From the NCBI GenBank assembly GCA_030144725.1, contig JASKMD010000272.1, forward strand, positions 36,001 to 100,000: a stretch of DNA of 64,000 bases, written 5' to 3'. Position 1 is the first letter of the stretch, and every line of letters begins with the position of its first letter. The position numbers were made by a program, and so were the translations under genes. Positions 17,891 to 28,897 of this stretch are shown piece after piece. This stretch comes from Haematococcus lacustris. Lineage: Eukaryota > Chlorophyta > Chlorophyceae > Chlamydomonadales > Haematococcaceae. Below the pieces are notes generated by a model, which did not search any database, was not told the DNA's origin, and saw nothing but the letters and a program-made list of their open reading frames with translations.

Positions 17891-20800
17891 CTATAAATCT
17901 CGACCAGGTGGCAGGCCGGCCAGCTTTGCCACGCGCTGCTCAATGCGTTGGATCAGCGGGTCGTCTCGCGCATATACCCCACTGGCCAGCAGCTCAGATT
18001 TGCGTGCAAGCAACCTCTGGATTTCAGCAAGTGCGGGCGGCGGCACAGCCGATGCGGTTGGCACTGGCGGAGGCTCGCCCGGGTCGTGGCCGTGATAGGC
18101 GTCATGTGACACGCCTTCAGCGACGTCCTGCTGGCCTCCCTGCCGCGGCAGACCTGCACCGGCTGGAGGTGGATGAGATTGGTGATCTTGTTGGGGTTGC
18201 TGGTGATGAGTCAGCGTGGCTGGATTGCTTGCTTGGCGTGAAAGTATGGCAGACTGTTTGCCCATTGCCTCACGACCCACTCCAATGTCATCGTCATCAT
18301 TGGGAACCATGGCGGCCTGCTCCAGGCTTACCCCTACTGCAGCCTGCCTGTTCCCGCCACCCTGCTCTGCTGAGTTGGCATCATGCCAGACTGACTGCCT
18401 CAATGCTGCAGCTTGTCTGGCCAGCTGCTGCTGAGCCTCTGCGAGGGGGTCAGCCTGACTCTGCCCCGGCCCACCATGCCGCTGAGCAGCCCCAGAAGTC
18501 GGTGCAGCCCCAACCACCCCTGACCCTGAAGGGCCCCGGGGATGTGTGGGGCGGCTGGCAGTAGGGGTCGGCTGGGGCTCAGCTGCCTGGGCAGGCATGA
18601 CTGGGTATCTGGGTGATGGGGAGGAGTGCGGCCCACCCTGCCTGGCCCCCACTCCCAAGCCTGCTCTGGTTGATCCAAGGCGTCTAGCCTGGTCTGGCGG
18701 GTGCTGCGTGTCAGATCCTGGAGCCTGCAGCTCTGCTGGGCCCGCCACCAATGCAGCCGGGCGTTGTGGAGTAGGGAAGGCTGGGAGGGGGCCGTCTGGG
18801 GGCAGCTGCTGCTTTTGCTGCTGACGCGGGGCTTGGGTGGGTGGGTGGTCTGGGGACAAGGTTTCCAATGCTGAGGCCTTGAGGGCATGCAGCTGCTGGC
18901 GCAGGGCTAGCAGCTCGATGTGCTGCCCACTGGCTTGCCTGCGAGGCAGGGCGAGGCATGCAGGCAGCTGGGGGGCTTGCAGAGAGCAGGCAGGCTGGGT
19001 CTGTGCTGCCGCAGCACCCTGCTCTTAAGCAGCTTGTGCCCTTCCCGGCTAGGGCATGGCCCGCCTGACCCCAACCTGCACCCAACCTGCTCATGAGCCA
19101 AGTACATGTCAGGCGATGGCTGCAATGCACAGCTATTGTGTTAAGTCCTGGGATGTCAGGCCCAGGCCAGCTTGGCTTCTGCACAGACAGCTGGCTGGGA
19201 GCATTTTGTCAACCCACCGCTCATGCTCGTGTGCAGCCAGGCGTAGGGCACGGTGCTCCAGGGCAGACCTGCCCGGCCCCAGACCTAGGCCTAGAGGGTC
19301 AGCCTCTGCAGCCTGCCGGGCTTTGTAGAGGCTGGCCAGCTGTTCTGCCAGAGCCACCACCTGGGGAGCAGCCAGGGGTGAAGCCTTAGCTGGGGCAAGC
19401 TGAAGCAGATGCCAAGGCAAGGTAGTGGTGTGTTTGACTGGCGCTGTCCTGCTGCATGTTATGCTCCCACAGGGTGTCTTTGCCATGCACAGCTACTGCT
19501 ACTCGTGGTGCCCTTGGTGCTGCCAGCCATCCTAGCCTGCCAGGTGATGACGATGCGTGCTTCAGCTCGCACTCACGGTCTTCCCACACCTGCTCCTTGT
19601 ACGCGACCTTGGCTTTGCTCGCTCGGGCGGCGCGCTCCTCGGCCTGGCGCAGTGCGTCCCGCACCTCCAGCAACTCGCGCTGCAGCGCCACCTCACTGGT
19701 GTTGCGCATCTGTAGCCGGACGGCAGCACAGACGGACAACACACGAAAGGGTACAAGCAGGTGATCACATTCTTTGTGTGATCTAAGGTGTGCCTTCACA
19801 AAGAGGCGGCTAGACCACGCGATGTGACACCTGGCACCATTCGCAAGCGACGCACATTGCCAGGTGGGTTGCGAGGGGTGAGGTACGAGGACGCTTTCAG
19901 ACAGCAAATGCAGGGAACCGTGCCGCTCAGGCATGCGAGGTGTGGTGGCGAGGGTGGCACATCGCGAGTAGAGGTTGATAGTGAGCTGCGCACCGCGTCA
20001 CGATATCCCGCAAACGCCTGCTCAAGAGCGGCACCTCGCGTCTCAGACATGGCCAGCCGCTCCTCCAACACAGCTCGCTGCCGCACCGCCTCCGCAAGCC
20101 TGGGACGGCAGTGCACAGCAGTGGCGATGCTGGTTGAGGGTTAGGGTTGAGGGTTGAGGGTTTAGGGTTAGGGTTGAAATGGCGATGTCGCCGCCGTGTC
20201 TGAGGAAAGATTACGAGGCCTGAGGAGACGTGCTTATGGGCATGATCTGCTCACCTGTCGCGCTCCATCTCCAGCTGGTGTTCGCACTCAACCTGCAATG
20301 CCAGGCAGGCTGGAGCTGTTAGGGATTGGTCATGCTGCAGCAGCAGCAACGGCCATGCTGCAGTAGCAGCACTGCTGGCCACCAATTTGGTATGGTCGGC
20401 TGAGGTCATGCTAGAATGGGGTCCCATGCCATGGCCCTGACTGTGAGCTGGACGCAACACCATCACAACCTGCTGGGGCGTCCTGGACCTCACCAGCCCC
20501 TGCAGCACCCAGGCACCTGCAGTCGGCGCACAGCAGCCTCTGCCTCAGCCATGCGTGCCGCATGCTCGCGCTCCATGTCCTTGCGCCGCCTGACTGACGC
20601 CTCCTCTGCCACCAGCAGCCGCCGCTCACGATCCTCGGCTGTGGCAAGGGCCTGGACAAGGAAGGACAGACAAGAAGCCAGGCAGGCTACCCAAACCACC
20701 GGGTCATACTGACTTCATGGAGCTAGTAGCAAGTGCATGCAACCCTCTGGCCCTGGTATAATTCACGGCACCCCACAGTATCGACACAGCACCTCACCAC

Positions 20801-23800
20801 ATGGGCGGTTGGCCCCTTCCTGAGGCCCCACATGCATGCTTTCACCTGACGCGCGCGATCTTCCAAGGCGACGAACTCCCCGCGCATGGCTGCAATCTCA
20901 GCCTCCCGCGAGCGCTCGCGCTTACGCCACTCCGCCTCCAGCACCGCCATGCGTTGCGACTCGCGCTCCCGCAGCCCGGCCCGCCATTTCAGCTCCTCCT
21001 CTGCAGGCACGCCAGGGCGCAGCTGCGTTGCAGCGCGGAGCTCACCGCCGACGCAGGCTAAGCGAGATGCCTCACCACACATGTTACACCTAGCTTAGTG
21101 AGCAGGGTGCCAACACACATCCAGCGTCCCCTATCCCTACCTACCTTTGTCTTGCCCCGTCACCAAGACACTGTAACCAGCAAGAGCAGCAGAGCAGCAG
21201 GTCATGTAAGTAACCTGCCATGGTGAGCCCTAACAGCATGCGCCCACCTTTCTTCCACACTTCCAATTGGTATGCCGCTTCATACTCTGGCAGCTGCTGC
21301 AGGGTGCTGATGGGGGGCTGAGCCGGCAGGGCCAGCACTGACAGCTGCTCGTTGAAGGGTTGCTGCTGCCGTGGGAGACTGGCTGGTGGCCCTGGGGCCG
21401 CGTGTTGATGCTGTACAGCCAGCTGCTGCTGCTGCGTCAGATGCCGTTCCTCATGCCACGCCTGCCCTGCCTGTTCCTGCCGCTGCTGCTGTGGCTGGCT
21501 TGCCTGTTCCAGTCGCTGCTGCTGGTGGGCTGGTGGCACAGCGCCATTGTATGACATTGAGGGATGGGGCCGGCTAGGGGTGAGTGCAGTAGGGGCCAGG
21601 GGCCAGGGCCTGGGGCTGCTGGGGCGCTGGGGTGCCGGGGTGAGCTCTGCTGGCCCCTTGTCCTCCAGGGCCAGCACCACCCTGAGACTGCCCACCTGCG
21701 ACATGGAGCACATGACCTGATACATGCAGACAAGGTAGAGAGGGTGGGAGGTCAAGCTCAGGGCTATGGGTGGAGAACTAGAACTAGGGTTCAGGACTAG
21801 GGTTTAGGATTAGGGTTCAGGACTAGGACTCAGGGCTAGGGTTCAGGGCCACAGGCCATATAAGTCATGAGGATGCAAAGCTCACAGTACAAGGCCCAGG
21901 CTACTGGTCAGGGGTGCCAGGTAGCGACAGGTCAGGCCCCTCTGGCTGGCTGCGCCCAGCGCTCGTGAACTAGCAGCTGCCGTGCCCTGACGTGGTTAAC
22001 ATGGCTGTAGTCAGAGAGCTTGCATGGCAGGGTCCACTGGAGCCCACCTGGATGCGCTCCTCTGCTGGGCTGGCCCCACTGCCTGGCCCTGGCTGCACCA
22101 GCAGGGCGCACACAGGGGCCTGGCCATCCACCCAGCAGTCGTGCAGCAGGGGCGCCAGGGGAACGCTGGCCACACCCAGCAGCATGTCGGCACGGAACCT
22201 GCAGCAGAGGGGTGCCCCGGGTGCTCCCCTGGCCGTCACCACTCTTCCCTAGCTCTCAACTATTGGTAGGCAGGGCAGGGGCTGGTCAACCAGCAGCAGC
22301 AGCCACTGGTGACCCTTGTTGCTAGGCACTCTTTGCGAGGCTGTGCTGTTGGCAACGTTCACAGCGCAAGCAGCGTCTGGTTGCCTAAGCAGGATTGCAG
22401 TTGTGGCATCAATGCTGCCACCACCCTGATACAGGAGGCTTGGCAGTTGTTGCGGTTGCTGGCAGGCAACCTTGCATCATGGCAGCATGCTGGACCGTGT
22501 GAGTGATTGTGCTGCTAAGCATGCCGCCCATGATGGAGATGCCGGCCACGATGACACCAACAGAGCAGTAGGAGCGGCGCCCAGCAGCAGGGCCTCACCC
22601 ACTTCTCCTTGTGCCAGACCTCCAGGCTCACCCGCGGGTCCTGAGCCAGCACCCCGGCCAGCTGCACCACCCCGGCCACAAACTCCAAGGTGCCTGCCCT
22701 GTATGTGCATGCACGGCTCATGCTCGAACAACACAAAACAACAATGGTCGAACAACACAATTGAGTTGGAAAATAAAGGTGAGTTTAAGCACTCTCACAG
22801 CCGTCACCTTGATATCAATGACCAGTGTCAGGCTGCATCAGGAAGGCCAGTGCTATGTCACACAAAAGGGCTGATGAGGCAGGTAAAGTGTGGGCAAGGC
22901 TAAGCCAGGCTAGGTCAGGCCAGGTCAGGCTAGATCAGGCCCCACATCACACTTGCTCAGCTCTGTCACCCACCCATTAGGCAAGGCACCCTCGGCACCC
23001 CGGGCGATATCCACGGCCGGGTGGGTGCGCAGGGGAGCAAACTTGGAGGGCAGGCGGCGCCCGCTGCTCACCACGAGCTCTGCAGCAGCAGGGTCAGGGC
23101 TGGTGCACTGTGAGTAGAAAGGTGGGGCGGGGGCAGGCAAGCAAGGGGTAGACAGGGGCAGGCAAGGGGGCAGGCGAGAGGCCAGGGGCAGGCTTAGGGC
23201 CGGCTGAGAGGCTTGCTAGGCGCCCTGGTACCAGTCATAGTTGCCAGCAACACAGGCGGGTGCAGGGCAGCAAGGGAGGGGGTCAGTCTCAGCTCAGAGG
23301 GATGTCAATGGGGTAGAGCCAAAGCCAGGGAAGCAGCAGCCTGACTGCTGGGCCACTAGAGGCGGACTGTGGGCAAGCATGTTCACGCCCTGCATGTGTG
23401 GCCATCTCCGCCTACAGACAGCAACATTCCAACAACTGCAGTGGCTGCTGCTGCTGCTGCCGTCGCTGAGGCTGTTAGTGGCAGCTGGGAGGTGAGTGGA
23501 GGGCCTGAGTATTTACGCCAGTTTAACCCTGTCTCCATCACTGTGTGGCGCACAGTGGGGGCTGCTCCAGTGGGCGCCTGTGGCGCTCAAGCCAACAAAC
23601 TCCTGTGGCGCCACTCCGCCTCAGCAGCAGCTTTACCTCCAGCACATGTGACAGGCTCCAGCAGCTGGGCCCTGATGACTCATGGCACTACCTCAGCCGT
23701 CTGACTCAGCCCAGCAGGCCTGTCAACTTACCCAGCAAGCCCGCCGGCAGCAGCGCTTGCACGTAGGTGCAGGCCAGGTTAAGGGGCAGGCGGCTGCCAG

Positions 23801-24914
23801 CCTGGAAGCTGCGGATGTCGAGGGTCAGCCCAAACTCCCTGAACGGCCCGTCTGCCTCACTCACAGCTGCCCTGCCTGGGGGAGGGCCTGCTAGGCTCCA
23901 GCTGTTGGGGGGGGAAGGGTCAGCACGCTGGCCAGTTAAGGCCACATGGCTGTGCAGTTCTGCTCTAGGGTTCAAATCATTTGAGCCAGGGTCTGATGAT
24001 GCAGGAGGGCGAGGGGGCGCCCGCAGGTTGTGGCGGTCACTGGGGTTGGGAGGTGGTTGGGAGTGGGCTTGAGAGGGGGGTTGTGAGTGTGGCCGGGGTA
24101 AGGGGGCAGGGGTTGTGGCAGGCATGGGGGCTGGGAGGAGGAGGCCACTGCGGGGCTCCACTGAGTCCTTGTCAGCCAAGTCGGGGTCCTGATGATCCTG
24201 GTGTGCACTGGCCTCATTCTCAAAGTCATCCTGGTATGAGGACTCGGAGATGGGGGGTAGAGTACTGTCGGCAGGCATGGCCGCTGTGTCAGGGGCAGAG
24301 GGCAAAGCTGCTGCGCCTCCTTGACCACTGCAGAGGGGCCTCAGGGGCTGTGCCTGCTCGTGTGGTTGCTGGTTCAGGTGTTGGCTCGGCTGCGATGTTG
24401 AGTCCTGGCTAGTCTGGCTACTGGCTGTTGGAGTCTCAACAAGGGATTGGTGAACACGCAGCTGGGGAGCAGCTTCACCAGTCTTACTCCCTGCCAGCAT
24501 CAGCCATTCTCCCACTGCAACGACAACAGCAGTAGTGTAGAATTGTAGGCCTTTGCATGGCTGCAGCACGACGCCAGGGGCTGGCTGCTCACCCTCGTGC
24601 TTTCTTGCTGTGGAAGTCTCGGGCAGAGCCTTCTTGATTTCTGGCTTGGGCAGCACAGCCCAACCAAGTTTGGTGCCGTCCCTCCGTGTCACAGTAACTT
24701 TACAAACATTCTGCCCAGCACTGCTAAAGCGCCGCAGCTGCTGCCTGCTGGTGTTCCACTGGAGTCTAGCACCGAACACGTGCTGGTCCGCGCCTACGGA
24801 GTACTGCGTTGACCTGCTGCTGCCGCCAAATCTAACCACGCAGCAAAGGGCTTGCAACTCAGGACCGAAGCCTCGCCCCTCGTGGATAACTACTGTGAAA
24901 GTTAAGGAACCCAT
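17891..24914 (-). CDS. CEP120: CEP120/UNI2 homologue (centriole/basal-body assembly protein)
   Basis: Thirteen exons: 24914-24593, 24514-23732, 23079-22974, 22698-22603, 22198-22048, 21695-21248, 21000-20846, 20651-20517, 20292-20255, 20099-19994, 19709-19577, 19389-19218 and 18938-17891. They total 3693 nt (1230 residues) with all phases consistent. The N-terminal C2 domain starts GSLTFTVVIHEGRGFG. A second C2 region (about 345-510) has LTLDIRSF, LEVWHKEK and RADMLLGVASVPL, then VVLALEDKG. EYEAAYQLEVWKK leads into a coiled coil (about 636-890) with ASKAKVAYKEQ. The C-terminus has SELLASGVYARDDPLIQRIE, matching the end of vertebrate CEP120. CEP120 (UNI2 in Chlamydomonas) is needed for centriole elongation and flagellar assembly. 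Residues 130-340 and most of exon 13 are low-complexity. The exon 10 donor and exon 12 acceptor are the least certain. An in-frame ATG at 24971 would add 19 residues. Confidence 0.92.
20132..20178 (+). repeat. Telomere-like GGGTTTAGGG/GGGTTGA tract in CEP120 intron 9
   Basis: Degenerate tandem GGGTTAG, GGGTTGA and GGGTTTAG units, related to the plant/algal TTTAGGG telomere repeat. Lies inside the intron between exons 9 and 10. Confidence 0.8.
21776..21856 (+). repeat. Degenerate AGGGTTC/AGGGTTTAGG tract in CEP120 intron 5
   Basis: Interspersed GACTAGGGTTCAG and TAGGGTTTAGG units, telomere-like but strongly degenerate. Confidence 0.75.
23451..23690 (+). repeat. Dispersed ~250-bp repeat, copy 1 (CEP120 intron 2)
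   Basis: From a CTG run through GAGGCTGTTAGTGGCAGCTG and GGTGAGTGGAG to GGGCCCTGATGACTCATG. Matches 55191-55440 with a few small indels. Here it is antisense to the host gene. Confidence 0.85.
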
Positions 24915-25666
24915 ACCCCTGCCATCGTGTGCAGTGCGCCGGCGAATTGTACTGTCGCTTTGCCGTTTCAAACAGCGAATAATCCATGGCGAAATCTATA
25001 CTATTAAAACTGCTAGGGGGGGGGGTCGGCGGAACGGCCTGCGATTGCGCGCACAGCCTCGCAATAATTATGTAAGGACTCCCTCCGCACAGAATCGCGA
25101 AAGATGCACTGTGCCGTGAGATCGACTTCCGATCTGCGGTTCTAATGCCCCACAAATAGTAGCTACCAGCGAACCTGGCTCGGCAAACGATGGCGATGCA
25201 GCCAGCGCAGAGATAGTTCAAAGTCAGCGGACGGTCTAAAGTCAAACGGTTCACAGCCAAAAGTCAAACGAGTCAAGTCCAACGATGGCTGCGGCCACTT
25301 TTGGCTGCGGCTGCTGACGAGACACTGCGTAGCCAGCTCTAATAGCCTCCTCATGCGACCCTCCTCCGTGCCGCTCTAACAGGGCATTGCGACAAGTAGG
25401 CTGGATGATTGCAGTTGGCCTTCAAGCCGTGCCAGGCCACGCTGTAACGATGGGGCTTTGTACACAGGGTATACGTAGCGTACCCCGAATACCAAAGGTT
25501 TGACCGTGATAGTGCAAAGCATGCAGGGCGCACAATTCACCGTAACTGCGGTGTGTCCGTAACCGCGGGTCAAATGCAAGTCGCTGCGATATGCAGCCAG
25601 CCAGCCATGACAGTCATTGCACGGGAACCACCTGATGATGCATACGAGGAATGTGGCGACGAGACC
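24915..25666. other. Upstream region of CEP120, no gene recognised
   Basis: Probably holds the promoter and 5' UTR of CEP120. An 11-bp G run is at 25016-25024. Repeated short phrases AAAGTCAAACG and CAAAGTCAGCGGACGG occur around 25210-25275. No TATA box stands out. Confidence 0.45.
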
Positions 25667-27499
25667 CGGACATGGCGGACGGGCAGCCGGTCAGGGTAGG
25701 GCAGCAGCAGGGCAGCCGGGCAGCCATCAGGGTAGGGCAGCAGCAGCGCAGCAGGGCATCAAGGCAGCCGGTCAGGGTAGGGCAGCAGCAGGGCAGCCGG
25801 GATGCCGGTCCGGGTAGGGCAGCAGCAGGGCAGCAAGTCAGGGTAGGGCAGCAGCTGGGCAGGGTAGGGCAGCAGCAGGGCATCAGGGCAGCCGGTCAGG
25901 GTCGGGCAGCAGCAGGTCATCAGGGCAGCCGGTCAGGGTAGGGCAGCAGCAGGGCAGCCGGACAGGGTAGGGTAGGAGCAGGGCAGCAGCAGGGCATCAG
26001 GGCAGCCAGTCAGGGTAGGGCTGCAGCAGCGCAGCCGGTCAGGGTAGGGCAGCAGCCGGGCAGCCGGGCAGGGCAAGGCAGTTGCAGGGCAGCCGGGCAG
26101 AGTAGGTCAGCAGCAGGGCAGCCGGGCAGCCATCAGGGTAGGGCAGCAGCAGCGCAGCAGGGCATCAGGGCAGCCGGTCAGGGTAGGGCAGCAGCAGCGC
26201 AGCCAGACAGGGTAGGATAGGAGCAGGGCAGCCGGTCAGGGTGGGGCAGCAGCACGGCAGCCGGACAGGGTAGGGTAGGAGCAGGGCAGCAGCAGGGCAG
26301 CCGGTCAGGGTAGGGCAGCAGCAGGGAAGCCAGGCAGCCGGTCAGGGTAGGGCAGCAGCAGGGCATCAGGGCAGCCGGTCAGGGTAGGGCTGCAGCAGCG
26401 CAGCCGGTCAGGGTAGGTCAGCAGCAGGGCAGCCGGGCAGCCATCAGGGTAGGGCAGCAGCAGCGCAGCAGGGCATCAGGGCAGCCGGTCAGGGTAGGGC
26501 AGCAGCAGCGCAGCCAGACAGGGTAGGATAGGAGCAGGGCAGCCGGCCAGGGTGGGGCAGCAGCACGGCAGCCGGACAGGGTAGGGTAGGAGCAGGGCAG
26601 CAGCAGGGCAGCCGGTCAGGGTAGGGCAGCAGCAGGGAAGCCAGGCAGCCGGTCAGGGTAGGGCAGCAGCAGGGCAGCAGGGCAGCCGGTCAGGGTAGGG
26701 CTGCAGCAGCGCAGCCGGTCAGGGTAGGGCAGCAGCAGGGCAGCCGGGCAGCCATCAGGGTAGGGCAGCAGCAGCGCAGCAGGGCATCAGGGCAGCCGGT
26801 CAGGGTAGGGCAGCAGCAGCGCAGCCAGACAGGGTAGGATAGGAGCAGGGCAGCCGGTCAGGGTGGGGCAGCAGCACGGCAGCCGGACAGGGTAGGGTAG
26901 GAGCAGGGCAGCAGCAGGGCAGCCGGTCAGGGTAGGGCAGCAGCAGGGAAGCCAGGCAGCCGGTCAGGGTAGGGCAGCAGCAGGGCATCAGGGCAGCCGG
27001 TCAGGGTAGGGCTGCATCAGCGCAGCCGGTCAGGGTAGGGCAGCAGCAGGGAAGCCGGTCAGGGTAGGACAGCAGCCGGGCAGCCGGGCAGGGCAGGGCA
27101 GTTGCAGGGCAGCCGGGCAGAGTAGGTCAGCAGCAGGGCAGCCGGGCAGCCATCAGGGTAGGGCAGCAGCAGCGCAGCAGGGCATCAGGGCAGCCGGTCA
27201 GGGTAGGGCAGCAGCAGCGCAGCCAGACAGGGTAGGATAGGAGCAGGGCAGCCGGCCAGGGTGGGGCAGCAGCACGGCAGCCGGACAGGGTAGGGTAGGA
27301 GCAGGGCAGCAGCAGGGCAGCCGGTCAGGGTAGGGCAGCAGCAGGGAAGCCAGGCAGCCGGTCAGGGTAGGGCAGCAGCAGGGCAGCCGGTCAGGGTAGG
27401 GCTGCAGCAGCGCAGCCGGTCAGGGTAGGGCAGCGGCAGGGCAGCCGGGCAGGGTAGGGCAGCAGCAGGGCAGCCGGGCAGGGTAGGGCAGCAGCAGGG
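25667..27499 (+). repeat. ~1.8-kb minisatellite with higher-order structure
   Basis: Basic units of 25-30 bp built from CAGCCGGTCAGGGTAGGG and CAGCAGCAGGG. A longer block marked by GCCATCAGGGTAGGGCAGC recurs near 26130, 26441, 26752 and 27150, giving a higher-order period of about 311 bp for the first intervals and about 398 bp for the last. Identical frames 622 bp apart (26178 and 26800) confirm this. No gene is claimed within it. Confidence 0.9.
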
Positions 27500-28114
27500 T
27501 GGGAGTTATTATGGTTGTTGTGCATACTCACTTTTGCCTACATACTCACTTTTGCAAAATGATGACCTTGCACCTACGGTTCGCCCTACGGACCTATGCA
27601 TACAGTATATACATACGTATATACCGTCATTTTAGTCGCCGCATACGCTTTAGGCCAACCCTACAGGTTATGTTGTGTACAGTGAGGTGTTTGCTGCATA
27701 GCCTGCTGGCCCTGACTTACTCAGACTCAGCACTCAAACTCACACATCCAGCAGTTAGACTCAGCGCTCAGCACTGTGGCCTGGTGCAAGAGCTGGTGCA
27801 AGGACTGGTGCAAGAGCATTGTGGCCGGAGGTCCGTCTGCCCCGTCCGCTGTCGGACGGGCCCGCTGTACTAGTGCAAATACAAAACCATTCAACATTGT
27901 GGCTCGTGACTAACTTGTACATTACCTTGCTGTTGCAACGACTGCTGATGCTGTGGATGACGTAAAGCATGCTGTACGCATGGCTGGTTGCAAGCGCTGG
28001 TGCCAACGCCGCGAACACAATCTGGTATGCCCCATAGTGTGGCCAGGTTCGTAAGGCAACCTGGTCGCCTGTCAATCATCAGTGCCTGTCATGGCGTGCC
28101 AAACTCCTTACCAG
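27500..28114. other. No gene recognised
   Basis: Between the minisatellite and a TnpB-like copy. A TGGTGCAAGAGC-type repeat at 27781-27815 and an AT-richer stretch near 27600 are the only features seen. Confidence 0.45.
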
Positions 28115-28376
28115 CTACTCCTTACTAGGGACTCCATTTGAGTCGGACCACTAGGGACCACCAGGGATCAATAGCGGGGCCACTGACGATGGCGTTCAGG
28201 GGCTGTGTGGAGTATACCCATGCACATGGCATATGGCGCATGAGTGCCTACCACCTACACTATTGCCTGACCCCTGAGGGCTATAGTCTAGAGTTGGCAT
28301 GACCTGAATGCATTAAGTGTAAGCTGATGACAGCTCAAGAGGGGGGCACACACTACTGTGCCACAGCAGGCTGCTG

Positions 28377-28410
<34 letters not shown>

Positions 28411-28473
28411 GCCTTGGGTGGCTTGTCTCGCAGCCGCTTGTACCTTAGGCCTGGGTACTCCTTGCCCATTAGC
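28115..28473 (-). mobile_element. 5'-truncated TnpB-like unit (28-kb copy) with direct repeats
   Basis: Shares the conserved 3' tail (28120-28352) and about 115 bp of the coding end: GKEYPGLRYKRLRDKPPKAQ and a glutamine run to a TAG at 28355-28353. Similarity stops at about 28467. Flanks are AACTCCTTACCAG (28102-28114) and AACTCCATACCAG (28474-28486), a 13-bp direct repeat with one mismatch. The 10-bp hairpin partner in the tail is eroded (CGATGG instead of CAAATGG). Confidence 0.75.
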
Positions 28474-28897
28474 AACTCCATACCAGTTGCGAGCAGCATG
28501 CTTACAGGTACTTGCACATCGCCTCGTGTTTGACCCACCGAGGTCCAAGCATGCTAGCCGCACCTCAGCCACATGGCATTGCATTGCTAACTGCACAAGG
28601 TTCGGCTACAGTGGAAGGTACAAATCTGAAGATGGCATCGCCTGTTTCCCACATTGCACATCCATGCTCAGTGGGCGTTAGCTTTGCAAAGAATAGCACC
28701 AAGGAAAGATGTCATGTAACTGGTGCACAATTGGATAGTGTGCTTGAAATACGCTTGACAGCAGTCATGTACTGCTGTCTGTAGACAATGCATATCTCTT
28801 CACGGGTGCGTACATGCTCTGGCACTCTGGCAAGACTGAGCTAAGCACCTCACTTGTGTGAGTGCTAGCTAAATGCACTGCTGCCACCCACGCCGGA

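Noticed and set aside
25667..27499. CRISPR array
   Set aside because: Units are contiguous and degenerate, without unique spacers of constant length; eukaryotic minisatellite.
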